IMG/VR virus record: IMGVR_UViG_3300046171_000123 | Coordinates: 1 to 37,074 of that record | DNA: 37,074 nt | Source: a virus | Reading direction: 5' to 3' (one strand) | Shown: positions 11,394 through 20,750 of the stretch, piece by piece | How the letters are laid out: every line of letters begins with the position of its first letter | How positions within the stretch are numbered: the stretch's first letter is position 1 | Notes under the pieces: model-generated | What the model was told of the DNA's origin: nothing | Database searches by the model: none | Seen by the model: the letters and a program-made list of their open reading frames with translations, nothing else | Made by a program: the position numbers and the translations under genes

Positions 11394-13694
11394 TTATTCT
11401 CCGTACAGTAAGGGACTCAGGAACTGGTTCTGCAGCATTGGCGAGGTTCTTGGCAACATCCGGAGTCCATAACGTCTTGCCGCATCATCTGCTGCCTGGG
11501 ACCGTTGCAGTGCCTCCAGTTGATCTGTCAACAGGTCTGCAGGTTGCCCTGTGGACATCAACTGTCGACCCATTGCTGCCTTGGTGAGTTGCCCCTGCTC
11601 AAAATCAAGTGCATCCTGCAATCGCCTTGCGGCATTAGCACCTTCGTTGACTGCCGTGATTGCTCCCCCAGAGGGGTCGGTTGCGACCCGTGCCGCTACA
11701 TCAAAAGAATTTGGTGCCATGCCCCTCTCTGCTACGGTCAAGGATGCTGTTGGAGATCCGGAACGTGGCCCAAGAAACGATGCACTGGCAAACGCTTCCT
11801 CTACCCCTACCCTCTGCATCAGGTCGTCGACTGCTTCGTTACTGCTGACAGATCTGAGCTTCTGAACCAGTGTGTCGTTACGGAACTCTTTGGCAAGGTC
11901 TGCACTCTTGGCAGTGGTTCTGGAATACTTGTCGAGTAACGCCTGGACTATCCCAGAACGGTAGGCAAGTTTCTTTTCCCCTTTGAGTTTGTTGTACTTA
12001 TTAGCAACCTTCTGAGGAGTCATCTTGTTGCTCATTAGGTCCGACAGTCCTTCCTCAAACGGTTCCACCAGAGAACCTCTGGAATACAGTTGTCGAGCAA
12101 TCTGGTACTCCTTGACCAACCCTCCAGCTTCTGTGAGTGCATCATCCGTGATCCGGTTTAGCAGGGTTGACCTTCTCAGCATCTGCCCTTCTTGGTTTGC
12201 TCTCTGGTCAATCTTCATCTGATCCCGAAACGCTTTTTGCGTTGCATCCAACTGATCTACCGTTAAAGGAGTCGTCAGTTGATCAGGGACTGGAGTCTGA
12301 CGGTCAGCAGGACGCATCATGTTCTCCAGATCCAATGCCTCTCTTGCTTCTCCGTATGCCCTTTGCGTATATGGCAGGTTCACAAACCGTTGGATGTTTG
12401 GGCCATCCACGGGTTGTGTGCCCTGTTGCTGATAGAACTGCTTTGCCAGACGTCGAGACTCATCCTGGATACCCGTAACGTCTGCCTCATCGTAGGTTCT
12501 GCCCATTGTTTGCCCAATGTCTCCCTCAAAGCGTTGCTGAACATTGGGGGTAAGTTGGCGTTGTCCAATCGTGTTCCCGTATAACGTAGAACCTTCTCCC
12601 ATTGCCAGGGATGCTTTGGCATCAAAGTCAATTGGGTTGCCGATACGTTGAGTCATCGTCTCAGGGTTGATGTTCATCCGATCATAGAAGGTTGCAATGT
12701 CTCCCTTGTTCATGCCTTGGAGTCGTTGCTGCACAAAGCGCAACTCCTCCGGAGTGATGTTGCCTTCCTCCATTCTCTTCAAGATGTTGTCGAGTGCCCT
12801 CCTCTCATCATCAGGCATCCCTCTCATTGGCGCAGACACACTTGGGGGAATCATACCCCCTGATCCGCCAGAGAAGGCATCCTGCACAGATCTGAGCTTT
12901 GGAGCAAGGTATCCTCCTACTGCCTGACCAACCTTACCACCAACTCCACCAAGACCTAATCCAATGGCACTATCCGTTCCTAGTCTCTCTGCATCCAACC
13001 CTTGTGTCTGACCTTGCAGACCCAACGGGTTGTCTGGCGTTACGATATTCTCAGCAGTGCCAACGTTATAGGTAGCAGCATCAACTGCCCCTTGCACCGC
13101 TCCAGTGGTGACAGGAGATTTTGCGACTCCTGCCAGTCTTCCTGTCTTGCCTACTCCCAGACCTTGAACCCCTCTTGCTGCAAGGTTGCCTGGATTCAGT
13201 AAATTACTGAGTACCCTGCTGCCGTACTGAACTGCCTGACCTCCTCTTGCGATTCCGCCAGCAGGAGTGAGTGCAGAAGCAACTCCTCCTGCTAACTCTA
13301 ATCCAAGGGCAGTGTTTGGATTCTCTTGGGCAAACTGATCTTGCTCTTGGCGTATGATGTCCAACGCCACATCATACGGCAGATCACCCATTGAGAGCAT
13401 GTAACGAACCCCTGCCTCTGCCTCATCGCTAAACCCAAGGGTTGCCCCTTGCAAAAATGCTCTGGTTCCATCAAGGAGAGTCTTGCCAAGGGTCGGGTTC
13501 TTCCGACCCGCAACACTCTCCTCCAGTGCTACCTGTGAAGCAATCACCTGATCCAAGTCGTTAAAGGCACCTTTGGTTGCTTTCTTTACGAAGGTGTCGA
13601 TCTCCTTGGAGGTCAACTTCTTCCCTCGTTTCTCTTTTTCCTGCTTCAAGACCGTCAGGTCTCTCAGCACACTCTGAATCAGGGAGTTGTCCAT
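11394..13694 (-). CDS. Large internal/ejection virion protein, 766 aa
   Basis: The N-terminal 60 residues are charged and helical. The segment LDGTRAFLQGATLGFSDEAEAGVRYML (quoted in part: AFLQGATLGFSDEAEA) at about residues 70-95 is a hallmark of podophage internal proteins. A Gly/Ala-rich region follows at about 130-270 (ELAGGVASALTPAGGIARGG), which could insert in membranes. The rest is Gln/Arg-rich and helical. Such proteins leave the capsid with the DNA and build a conduit across the envelope. It overlaps the next virion gene by one base (TAATG), consistent with a block of three ejection proteins as in P22 (gp7, gp20, gp16), although no sequence match to those can be claimed. Confidence 0.65.
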   Translation of the reverse strand: MDNSLIQSVLRDLTVLKQEKEKRGKKLTSKEIDTFVKKATKGAFNDLDQVIASQVALEESVAGRKNPTLGKTLLDGTRAFLQGATLGFSDEAEAGVRYMLSMGDLPYDVALDIIRQEQDQFAQENPNTALGLELAGGVASALTPAGGIARGGQAVQYGSRVLSNLLNPGNLAARGVQGLGVGKTGRLAGVAKSPVTTGAVQGAVDAATYNVGTAENIVTPDNPLGLQGQTQGLDAERLGTDSAIGLGLGGVGGKVGQAVGGYLAPKLRSVQDAFSGGSGGMIPPSVSAPMRGMPDDERRALDNILKRMEEGNITPEELRFVQQRLQGMNKGDIATFYDRMNINPETMTQRIGNPIDFDAKASLAMGEGSTLYGNTIGQRQLTPNVQQRFEGDIGQTMGRTYDEADVTGIQDESRRLAKQFYQQQGTQPVDGPNIQRFVNLPYTQRAYGEAREALDLENMMRPADRQTPVPDQLTTPLTVDQLDATQKAFRDQMKIDQRANQEGQMLRRSTLLNRITDDALTEAGGLVKEYQIARQLYSRGSLVEPFEEGLSDLMSNKMTPQKVANKYNKLKGEKKLAYRSGIVQALLDKYSRTTAKSADLAKEFRNDTLVQKLRSVSSNEAVDDLMQRVGVEEAFASASFLGPRSGSPTASLTVAERGMAPNSFDVAARVATDPSGGAITAVNEGANAARRLQDALDFEQGQLTKAAMGRQLMSTGQPADLLTDQLEALQRSQAADDAARRYGLRMLPRTSPMLQNQFLSPLLYGE

Positions 13695-15553
13695 TAGTCC
13701 TCAAGTGCTTTAAGTTCTTCAGAGAGGGCACCTCCATCATAATTCATGGAGTCCTGCTCTACTGGAGCAAGTTGTATTGGGTCAAAACGTAGTGGGGCAA
13801 ACCCTGCATCCAAGTATTCTTGCATCGGGTCGATGTTGTAGCGACTTGTCAGAGGTTTTACGTTATCCAGGAGGTTGCGCTTTGTGGTATTAAATGATGC
13901 CATGAACGTTGCAACCGTGTTGAAGTTGTTACTGATGTTTGCCTCTGTTGGATCAGCAACCACAGACTTCATGATCTGCTCATCATTCCCTGTCAACACC
14001 CCAAGGTTGTACCCTCCTTCATTCTTTAACGTTAAGAGAAGATCATAGTAGTCCGACATGATCTCTCTGGTCTGAGGATCTTTCTTGAGTAGTCGGTCCA
14101 TGAAGTTTGGCAACCCATACTCTTCCAGTTTGTTTTGCAGGTTCTGGATCTTGTTGATGCTGGTGTATGCCTGATCAATCTTCTCTCGTTGTTTTGATTT
14201 CATTCCTTGGAATCGAACGAAGCGACCCGTGTCTGTCATCCGTTGCCCTGGTCCTGCTAAATCAATCTTGGTGATCACTCCTTCTGGAGCAGGGTACTGT
14301 GGTTTCTCATACTCAGTCCAAGATCCATCAGATGCAGAGTTGGTCTTCAATGTCCCCATGTAATCGATGAAGTTCTGACGATACAACGGGGAGTTGAGAA
14401 CCTCCTCGTTGATCGTCCTCTCTCCAGTCTCTGGATCTACGTTATAGACACTCTCCAGTATTGCGCCCCTACGTTCTCCTTCCGTGGGAGTCGGTTCCTT
14501 TGGTGGTTTTTTGGAATCATAGACATCGTCTTTGTACTTGCCATATCGTGTGATCAGATCTTCATCTGGTAACGCACGAAGTTCTCCCTCTGTGTACTCC
14601 CCATCAAGGGTCATCACGTTAATGATGTCAGCACGGTCTAGGGTTGCGTTCTCTTTGCCTCGTTCCAGGATCTGAGACTCGTAGTTTCGGACCAATGCAT
14701 CTGCCTGTTTGATCAGAGACTCCTTATACCTCTGATCCATACTCATCTGAGAACGTTTAAACTCCTCATCCAGCTTATCCTTCTCTGCCTGAGTCAAACG
14801 TTGCTTGGTTGATCCGTATCCTTGGAGGTATCCAGCAAGTCCTCCTGCCAGTGCCTGATTTAGTGATACTTGAGAGGGGTCTGTGCTGTACTTTGGTTGG
14901 GACATCAACCCAAGTCCAGCTTGGATCAGACCCATGCGTTGCGGGTCATCGTAGAAGTTTGTGTCAAAGTCGAGCAGACCGGAGGGAAGCGTGAAGCCCT
15001 TCGCTTCCCTTTCCGGTTGTTCGGTGAGTAGACTCGCTGGAGAGGGAGTGCGAGGTTTCTCACCGTAAGCAAAAGGTCGAGGTTGCTGTTGTACTGGTTG
15101 TTTTACTGCCTTCTTGGGCATTGGAGGTCTGATCAGACTTTCTGAGTAGTCAACAGGCACTTCTGTTCTTGGAGGTTGCGGCAACGGTGGTCGCAGACTC
15201 GCCAATGGGTTGTATGGTTTCTTCTTTAACGATACTGGAGTCCCTGCCTTCGACAGACTTGTCATGGTCTTCGATGTCTGCCCTGCCTGACTATTAATTA
15301 ACTTGTCAGGGGTCATTCGACTCTCTGCTGGGAAAATCCTCTCCATCGGACGATTCACAGCATCCATTCTCTTGGAATTCTGAATCATAAAATCCAGTGC
15401 AGAAGGCATTGCAGAGACATACGAAGAGTATGGATACGCAAGGTTGTCGAGATGTGCCTGATGGACTTGACCCGTCACAGGGTCAATCAACGGATACATC
15501 CCTTCATCGTACTCAGGGAAGTAAGGCATCCCTGACCGTGTTCCAAATGCCAT
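13694..15553 (-). CDS. Internal/ejection virion protein, 619 aa
   Basis: The protein is low-complexity and Pro-rich in its first third (PPLPQPPRTEVP), charged in the middle and helical at the end. The C-terminal part with SINKIQNLQNKLEEYGLPNF, LLLTLKNEGGYNLGVLTGND and EQIMKSVVADP (about residues 500-570) recurs in marine podovirus virion proteins. No enzymatic motif is visible. It lies between two other large virion proteins and shares a one-base overlap with the 766-aa one, so an ejection-complex role is the best inference. SQPKYSTDPSQVSLNQALAG resembles a segment seen in similar proteins. Confidence 0.6.
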   Translation of the reverse strand: MAFGTRSGMPYFPEYDEGMYPLIDPVTGQVHQAHLDNLAYPYSSYVSAMPSALDFMIQNSKRMDAVNRPMERIFPAESRMTPDKLINSQAGQTSKTMTSLSKAGTPVSLKKKPYNPLASLRPPLPQPPRTEVPVDYSESLIRPPMPKKAVKQPVQQQPRPFAYGEKPRTPSPASLLTEQPEREAKGFTLPSGLLDFDTNFYDDPQRMGLIQAGLGLMSQPKYSTDPSQVSLNQALAGGLAGYLQGYGSTKQRLTQAEKDKLDEEFKRSQMSMDQRYKESLIKQADALVRNYESQILERGKENATLDRADIINVMTLDGEYTEGELRALPDEDLITRYGKYKDDVYDSKKPPKEPTPTEGERRGAILESVYNVDPETGERTINEEVLNSPLYRQNFIDYMGTLKTNSASDGSWTEYEKPQYPAPEGVITKIDLAGPGQRMTDTGRFVRFQGMKSKQREKIDQAYTSINKIQNLQNKLEEYGLPNFMDRLLKKDPQTREIMSDYYDLLLTLKNEGGYNLGVLTGNDEQIMKSVVADPTEANISNNFNTVATFMASFNTTKRNLLDNVKPLTSRYNIDPMQEYLDAGFAPLRFDPIQLAPVEQDSMNYDGGALSEELKALED

Positions 15554-15563
15554 GAATTACTCC

Positions 15564-17726
15564 TTAACCATAAAGTAGACTAAGCAATGCCGCCCCACCT
15601 GCAGCATAGGGGTTCTGGGTCACTCCGTATGCACTGAGACCTGCTCCTGCGGCACCAAGGAGGGGGTTGCTCTGATACCGTGGTTGTGTCGTCTGGACAA
15701 TCGATCCGGTAGCTGGAGAGATGGCAGCATTCCTGAGATCAATCTGTCGTCCTGGGAAATCTAACTCCCTGTCAAATTCTGATCGTATGAAGTCGAGATC
15801 CTGCTGGTCTCTGCCTTGCTGTGCTGCTCCTGCTGCCAACATATCTGCGATCCGTTGACGCTCATCAGCAGTACCCATCTGAGTAAGGTTGCCCAATACC
15901 CCTCCTGCCTGGAGGTTTAGTGCTCCAGCATTGCGTAGGGCATTCTCTGCGAACTGCTGTTCTCCAGAGTAGAGGTTTCTCAGTTGTGCGAGGTCTTGTG
16001 CTTCCAGACCTCGACCCTGAGAAAGCAGGTTGGCATTGAAACCCATTGCTGCTCTATCAGAGGCAGCATCTAACCCTAACGCTTGACCTTGAAGTCCACG
16101 ATTGGCATTCATTGCTGCAAGTGCCCCTTGCGATTGGAGACCTTGTGCTGCAAGTCCACCCTGAGAACGGAGTCCTTGCGCAGCAAGTGCCCCCTGTGAC
16201 TGCAATCCTCTGACATCTTGGAGATCTCTGGCAGTCAGATTCTGCCCCTGGAGATTGCCCTGTGACGTTAGGCCACGAACCTGCTGGAGATCTTGGGCAC
16301 TCAGACCCAATCTCTGCAGGTTCTCCTGTTGAGCCATGTCTGCTGCTCGTTGGAATCCCTGACTCCTCAGTTGTCCAACTGCTGCTGCCGTTTGATCCAT
16401 GAAGTTGCGGTCTATTTCACTCTGAGCTAACTGAGACCGTGATCCGCCAAAAGCACCCATTGCTGCCGCTCGACCTGCTGCCTGATTGCTGGCAATCTGA
16501 CGAGATCGATCTAAATCTTTGATCGTCTGTCCAACTACCTGATCCATGTAGGGATCTTGATAGCGTTGCATCTGATTGCGGAACGTATTCTGCTGTTGAT
16601 AATCGACTGGTCCCGTAATGCCTTGATTGGCATTGCCATACGTTGCAGAACGCATGTTTGCATTGACGTTGCCCATCCCTGCATTGACGTTGCGGAGATT
16701 TGCATTGGGATTTGCAAAGTTGCCAATCTGACCTTGATATGATTGACCAGAGAACACTCCAGGGTTGTTCATTCCTTGGAAGTTTGTGTAACTCTGTCGA
16801 TCTGCTGTTGGATCAACCGTTGAAGCAAAGGAAGAGGAGTAGTCTGCCGCTTTCTGTGCAGCATCGGTTGCGCCAGCAAACGGGTTGTTTGAATCAACCC
16901 CGTTTGTAAACCGTTGTCCATAACGACCTGCCATGATCCCCTCGCCAGTCGTGATGTTTACGTTTGGATTCGCAAACCGTTGCCTGTCGTATGACTGGAA
17001 AGGTGTGGGCATCTCATCAGGCGTGATCGTGTTCTCATCGAACTGCTGTAATTGCTGATCAATCAGTGTTTGGACTTCTTCCTGAGACATTCCTGCAGTC
17101 GGTTGAGTTGTCTGAGTCTCGCTAGTAGTAGAGTTTTGAGTTGTTTGTGAGTTGCTACTGCTCCCCCCACTAGGTATCAATACACCCTCACCAACCGGAT
17201 CAGTTAGCCCACTTGCTGGATTTGTCGATTGATCGTACTCCTCTACCTCGTAACTATCACCACCACCTTCAACGGGGGTGTAACTTTGCCCTTGACCACT
17301 GCTTGGCCCTGGACTAGTTCCATACGTCCGACCTCCTCCTCTACTACGGAAACTATCTGGACCCATGTTCTCCACAGGTCTCCGCAAAAAAGGACCACCT
17401 GTCTGAAGATCAGGAGGAAGAACAGACAGTAGGTTGTCTAGGTTTGGAGACCCAAGTGGGGCAGGTCTGCCATCATTGGCGTTTGTTCTGCCTAGTTGTG
17501 CAGAGTTCGGATTTAACCCGAATTGCCCAACCTCAGAGTTTGGTTGTCCTTGAGCGTTGTAGCCACGAATTCCTGAGTAATCTTGGTCTAACGTGCTAGG
17601 TCGGTAATCCTGATTGTTTGTGTAATACCGACCCATGTCCACAGTATCTTGGGCATAGTCCATTGCCCAATCGGGAAGATTCTTTTGCGTTACGGTCTGG
17701 TTCCCGCTTGATCCTCCTTGACTCAT
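15564..17726 (-). CDS. Gln/Gly/Ala-repeat virion protein, 720 aa
   Basis: This protein is rich in Gln, Asn, Gly and Ala. The middle has Asn-rich repeats (ANLRNVNAGMGNVNANMRS). Residues of about 470-560 carry an 11-12-residue tandem pattern: LTSQGNLQGQNL, LQSQGALAAQGL, RSQGGLAAQGLQSQG. A conserved block with MGAFGGSRSQLAQSEIDRNF is typical of podophage internal or tail-needle-associated proteins. The repeats should form long helices or coiled coils. It starts the ejection-protein block, directly after the GNAT-like and hub genes, with a GTGA/ATGA-type coupling to its upstream gene. Confidence 0.6.
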   Translation of the reverse strand: MSQGGSSGNQTVTQKNLPDWAMDYAQDTVDMGRYYTNNQDYRPSTLDQDYSGIRGYNAQGQPNSEVGQFGLNPNSAQLGRTNANDGRPAPLGSPNLDNLLSVLPPDLQTGGPFLRRPVENMGPDSFRSRGGGRTYGTSPGPSSGQGQSYTPVEGGGDSYEVEEYDQSTNPASGLTDPVGEGVLIPSGGSSSNSQTTQNSTTSETQTTQPTAGMSQEEVQTLIDQQLQQFDENTITPDEMPTPFQSYDRQRFANPNVNITTGEGIMAGRYGQRFTNGVDSNNPFAGATDAAQKAADYSSSFASTVDPTADRQSYTNFQGMNNPGVFSGQSYQGQIGNFANPNANLRNVNAGMGNVNANMRSATYGNANQGITGPVDYQQQNTFRNQMQRYQDPYMDQVVGQTIKDLDRSRQIASNQAAGRAAAMGAFGGSRSQLAQSEIDRNFMDQTAAAVGQLRSQGFQRAADMAQQENLQRLGLSAQDLQQVRGLTSQGNLQGQNLTARDLQDVRGLQSQGALAAQGLRSQGGLAAQGLQSQGALAAMNANRGLQGQALGLDAASDRAAMGFNANLLSQGRGLEAQDLAQLRNLYSGEQQFAENALRNAGALNLQAGGVLGNLTQMGTADERQRIADMLAAGAAQQGRDQQDLDFIRSEFDRELDFPGRQIDLRNAAISPATGSIVQTTQPRYQSNPLLGAAGAGLSAYGVTQNPYAAGGAALLSLLYG

Positions 17727-18127
17727 ATAACCTCTTGTGTGTAGAGAACTGATTCAGACTGAATGTTGAGAACCTTTGACCAACCTTTTCGTCCTATGAC
17801 CTGGAAATAGTCTGCTTCTCTGCGTATTCCTAATTCTTTGCCAATCTTCAGCAAGTCCATCACCTCTGACATGACTCCTCCTGTGAGGAAGCAGTGATAA
17901 ATCCTTGCTTTTGGAGTGATGAGCATCTCTGAGACGGCAATCGACTGCTGTCCAATAAGGCAGTCGTATGTGCCGTCAAAAATCCCTTGCCAGACATGCA
18001 CTGGATCATGCGTGTTGTTGTTGTAACGGAGTGCCCTCTTGACCTGATCCTGTAGTCGAATGAATTCCTCAAAAGCAACTTGAGCATCGTTGATGGGTTC
18101 AAACTTGTCTCTGCAGTCATAGATCAC
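17723..18127 (-). CDS. GNAT-like small virion-region protein
   Basis: The 134-aa protein has the segment ITPKARIYHCFLTGGVMSEV, then a helix, then FQVIGRKGWSKVL near the C-terminus. Many tailed phages carry a similar small protein, with an FLxGG strand and a GRxGW strand, usually annotated as N-acetyltransferase-like. Whether it binds acetyl-CoA cannot be judged, because the classical Q/R-x2-G-x-G/A loop is not obvious. The start is a GTG that overlaps the upstream stop as GTGA, so it is coupled to the 73-aa gene before it. It may be a virion assembly factor. Confidence 0.5.
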   Translation of the reverse strand: MIYDCRDKFEPINDAQVAFEEFIRLQDQVKRALRYNNNTHDPVHVWQGIFDGTYDCLIGQQSIAVSEMLITPKARIYHCFLTGGVMSEVMDLLKIGKELGIRREADYFQVIGRKGWSKVLNIQSESVLYTQEVI

Positions 18128-18345
18128 GTTATGATCGTGGTGGAGAGGTTGCCACTGTTGTCCACTGTAATCTGATACTTTGTATCATTCGGAGAACGGA
18201 TGATCAGCTTCTGGTCTTTGTTCCCAAACTCAATGTCTGAACCTTTCGAATAGGTTCCTCGTAACGATTGAGCGATTTGCTCAAAGGCCCTGGCAAAAAT
18301 ATTAGCGTCATAGTCTTTTGGAGGTATCGGAAGGAAGTAGCTCAT
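18124..18345 (-). CDS. Small conserved virion-region protein, 73 aa
   Basis: A helical N-terminus (NIFARAFEQIAQSLRGTYS) is followed by a beta-hairpin-like C-terminus (DQKLIIRSPNDTKYQITVDN-SGNLS). The IRSPN-x-TKY-x-ITVDNSGNLS ending recurs in small proteins next to tail hubs of marine phages. The function is unknown; a small tail or hub accessory is likely. It is coupled at both ends: ATGA with the hub gene upstream and GTGA with the gene downstream. Confidence 0.6.
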   Translation of the reverse strand: MSYFLPIPPKDYDANIFARAFEQIAQSLRGTYSKGSDIEFGNKDQKLIIRSPNDTKYQITVDNSGNLSTTIIT

Positions 18346-20162
18346 CGATTCCCTCCTTGGAAAATCTCCAGTCTGGTAGCACCCACCGTGAAGTCGTTAA
18401 GTAACTTTCCAGAGATCTTGAACCGTACCTGACGACCCTGCAGTCGAGTATTGATGACTCCATCATCCTCGACTGGGAAGACTGCTGAAACGGTCTCTGG
18501 AGACTCTGCTGAGTCTGCTGTAAAGAACTGGAAGGAAACGTCTCCAAACAATGCTTGCTCCGTGTCTGAGTAGATTCTGGAAATTCTGCTGTAGCGTTCT
18601 CCTCGCATGATGTCAATGGCACCTGTTTCTGCAAATCCAACTTCTGCTTGATCTGGTGCTGTGCTTTCGTGCTGGTAAATCGTGTTGTCTGTTGGGTCCA
18701 CTGCTAGTGGGGCATTGGTCACATCCTTGTCGACCCAAGAGTTCCTGCTGATTCCACTCGTACTGGTCGAGTCGTACCAGATGTTGTCTCTGTAATTATA
18801 GACAATGTAATATTGGCACTTCCCTGCTTCCCCATTGACAGAGGGACACCACCACCAGATCTCGTTAAACTGAGAATTTGATCCTGATGTGATCACCCCT
18901 TCCTGAGTCCAGTCAACGGTTCTCAGCACCCTGTCTGCAATTGGACATTCCAAGACTCGTACATACCCGTCATAGGTCCAGAACCCTGACTTGTTCAGCC
19001 ATGCAGTGATTTCTGATGAAGAATGAACTGCATACGGAGAAGCAACCCCACTGGATTCCGCTTGCTTTTGAAAGGCATAGACCAATGGGGGTTGGACGTA
19101 CTGCATCAAGTGCGTATCTTGATCTGTGAAGAGTAAAATTCCACCTTGCACTCGACGACCACAGACGAGGTTCCCGTTAGTCTGCAACGGAAAATCTCCT
19201 GCCGTGTTTGTCGTCAATGGGTTCCAGACGTCAATGGTCTCCTGAGAGGACCATTTGACCAGTCTGGTATCGTTATCTGCACCCAAACAGACCAGATGAC
19301 GCTCCTGCGAGACCACCACTGCCAATGCTGTTGGAGCGGATTCGGTGAACCCGTTTCCTGTTGTGATTTCTTTTGCCAAGACTGCTGGATTGTTCTGCCA
19401 GACAAAGACCCCCCGATCTCCAGAATGGCACCCCACCAACCACTCGCCAAAACTGTCTAGAGTCCAGTGTGCTGTTTTGCTGAAGGAGACGGTCCCACTG
19501 CCCACAAAAACAGTCGAAAAATCATAATCTGGACCTCCGTAGCTGAAGTAACCATAGCCTGGGCGGAACTCTGATTCTCCTGCTGCTTGGTAGCCAGTAG
19601 GTGTGATGTCGTAGAAACGTTGTCGAGCAAATCTTGGGGTGATCGTTACCGTCTGAGAGGATGCTGTTTGTAAAGCATTTTCAGACATTGTGATTGTGTA
19701 TTGACCAGAACCGTTTGCAGTCGTTCCTACTGCTGTGATGATTGTGTTGGAGGCAATATTGGAGGCACTGACAACGACATCTCCCACTTCGTAGTATGTT
19801 GGGTTCGTTGTCAGGAATGTTTTTGTGCTGACTGTGAAAGCAGCAGTGGCATCTGTCAAATCCGTTGGAGTCGTTGCAATTTCGGCAACAAACAACTTCC
19901 CATATGCTGGAGAAACTCCCTTGGTCCCATAGGCAAGGTTGCCTACACCAATATTGTTCCGCCAGGAATGCGACCCCCTGACGGCAGAATCAAGGGTTGC
20001 ACTGGTTGAACTTAGTGGGAGAGGTTGCCATCCTCCAATGGGTCGGATTCTGCCGTTACGGAAACGAATCAGATTCCCTTGGACATAACGTCCTTTGACT
20101 TCCCGCTTAGTTCCATCAATAAACCCAGGAGGAATTGCGTACTCGACCAATCTACTTGGCAT
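18342..20162 (-). CDS. Tail hub/stabilisation protein, P22 gp10-like
   Basis: The 606-aa protein starts with EYAIPPGFIDGTKREVKGRY and NLIRFRNGRIRPIGGW, a start shared with podophage tail-hub proteins of the P22 gp10 type. The body has WSSQETIDVWNPLTTNTAGD, then GGILLFTDQDTHLMQYV and ITAWLNKSGFWTYDGYVRV, the repeated strands of a beta-propeller-like fold. Residues of about 100-175 (from ATTPTDLTDATAAFTVST to YTITMSENALQ) look like an inserted beta-domain. Such hubs join the portal/adaptor complex to fibres and needle. The ATG overlaps the end of the small membrane-protein gene. Confidence 0.7.
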   Translation of the reverse strand: MPSRLVEYAIPPGFIDGTKREVKGRYVQGNLIRFRNGRIRPIGGWQPLPLSSTSATLDSAVRGSHSWRNNIGVGNLAYGTKGVSPAYGKLFVAEIATTPTDLTDATAAFTVSTKTFLTTNPTYYEVGDVVVSASNIASNTIITAVGTTANGSGQYTITMSENALQTASSQTVTITPRFARQRFYDITPTGYQAAGESEFRPGYGYFSYGGPDYDFSTVFVGSGTVSFSKTAHWTLDSFGEWLVGCHSGDRGVFVWQNNPAVLAKEITTGNGFTESAPTALAVVVSQERHLVCLGADNDTRLVKWSSQETIDVWNPLTTNTAGDFPLQTNGNLVCGRRVQGGILLFTDQDTHLMQYVQPPLVYAFQKQAESSGVASPYAVHSSSEITAWLNKSGFWTYDGYVRVLECPIADRVLRTVDWTQEGVITSGSNSQFNEIWWWCPSVNGEAGKCQYYIVYNYRDNIWYDSTSTSGISRNSWVDKDVTNAPLAVDPTDNTIYQHESTAPDQAEVGFAETGAIDIMRGERYSRISRIYSDTEQALFGDVSFQFFTADSAESPETVSAVFPVEDDGVINTRLQGRQVRFKISGKLLNDFTVGATRLEIFQGGNR

Positions 20163-20391
20163 CTTTCGTCCTCTGTCTCCATTTACGCAGCATTTTTACT
20201 CCTACGATTCCCACAACTGGCACACCCAAGATCCCTGCTGCTCCCTCTGCCAACCCTGGGGTTTCCAACAACAGGTCTGCTAGTGCCCAAAGTGTCCCAT
20301 CAGCAGAAGTCTCTGCTGCTGAGCCCACTACGACTTCTGTGACTTTTTCGGTCACAGAGTCGGTGAGGAGATTCGTAAAAAGATCTTCCAT
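20152..20391 (-). CDS. Small membrane protein, holin or antiholin candidate
   Basis: The 79-aa product has a soluble acidic N-terminus, a mildly hydrophobic middle (TLWALADLLLETPGLAEG) and a hydrophobic helix, AAGILGVPVVGIVGVKML, followed by a basic tail (RKWRQRTKDAK). One clear transmembrane helix with a positive C-terminus fits a class III holin or another small inner-membrane protein. It lies directly after the M15 peptidase gene with an ATGA overlap, within the lysis cassette. Identity as the holin is inferred, because a second membrane protein lies upstream of the peptidase. Confidence 0.5.
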   Translation of the reverse strand: MEDLFTNLLTDSVTEKVTEVVVGSAAETSADGTLWALADLLLETPGLAEGAAGILGVPVVGIVGVKMLRKWRQRTKDAK

Positions 20392-20750
20392 CAGTAGCTA
20401 TAGATGATAGGGTCTTCTCTGTCGTCGATGTGGATGAAGCGTTTTGCAAAGTCTCCACGTTGCTGAATTCCACACGTTAGGCCCATGTCCATTGCAATCG
20501 AAACCAGTTTGTGGGCCATGTGCCCTGTGACATGGACATCAATGGCCCTTCCTTTGGCATGGTATCCTGGATTTTCCTTGACCCTCTCAATAGGGTGACG
20601 AGTTGGGTGTCGATACCCACTCGTCACAAACATTGGAGATCCATACTTTTCTCGTAGTTTGATGATCTTCTCCATAAATTCATCGTTCATCTGGCACTCA
20701 CCACTCGCAGAGCATTTGAGTTCCTTCTCTGCAAAAAATTTGTAATCCAC
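20391..20750 (-). CDS. Endolysin, peptidase M15-type
   Basis: The 119-aa protein matches the Peptidase_M15_3 pattern: FVTSGYRHPTRHPIE, then PGYHAKGRAIDVHV, then FIHIDD. His64, Asp71 and His107 are the expected zinc ligands, and the SGYR motif is typical. The enzyme should cut peptide cross-links of the cell wall, releasing virions. It has no signal peptide, so it needs a holin from the same cassette. The start is a GTG overlapping the previous stop (TAGTG), so translation is coupled to the coiled-coil membrane protein upstream. Confidence 0.85.
   Translation of the reverse strand: MDYKFFAEKELKCSASGECQMNDEFMEKIIKLREKYGSPMFVTSGYRHPTRHPIERVKENPGYHAKGRAIDVHVTGHMAHKLVSIAMDMGLTCGIQQRGDFAKRFIHIDDREDPIIYSY

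Noticed and set aside
11505-12863. Rightward Cys/Leu-rich frames opposite the 766-aa virion protein
   Set aside because: Shadows of Gln/Ala-rich coding sequence on the other strand; no promoters or start signals.
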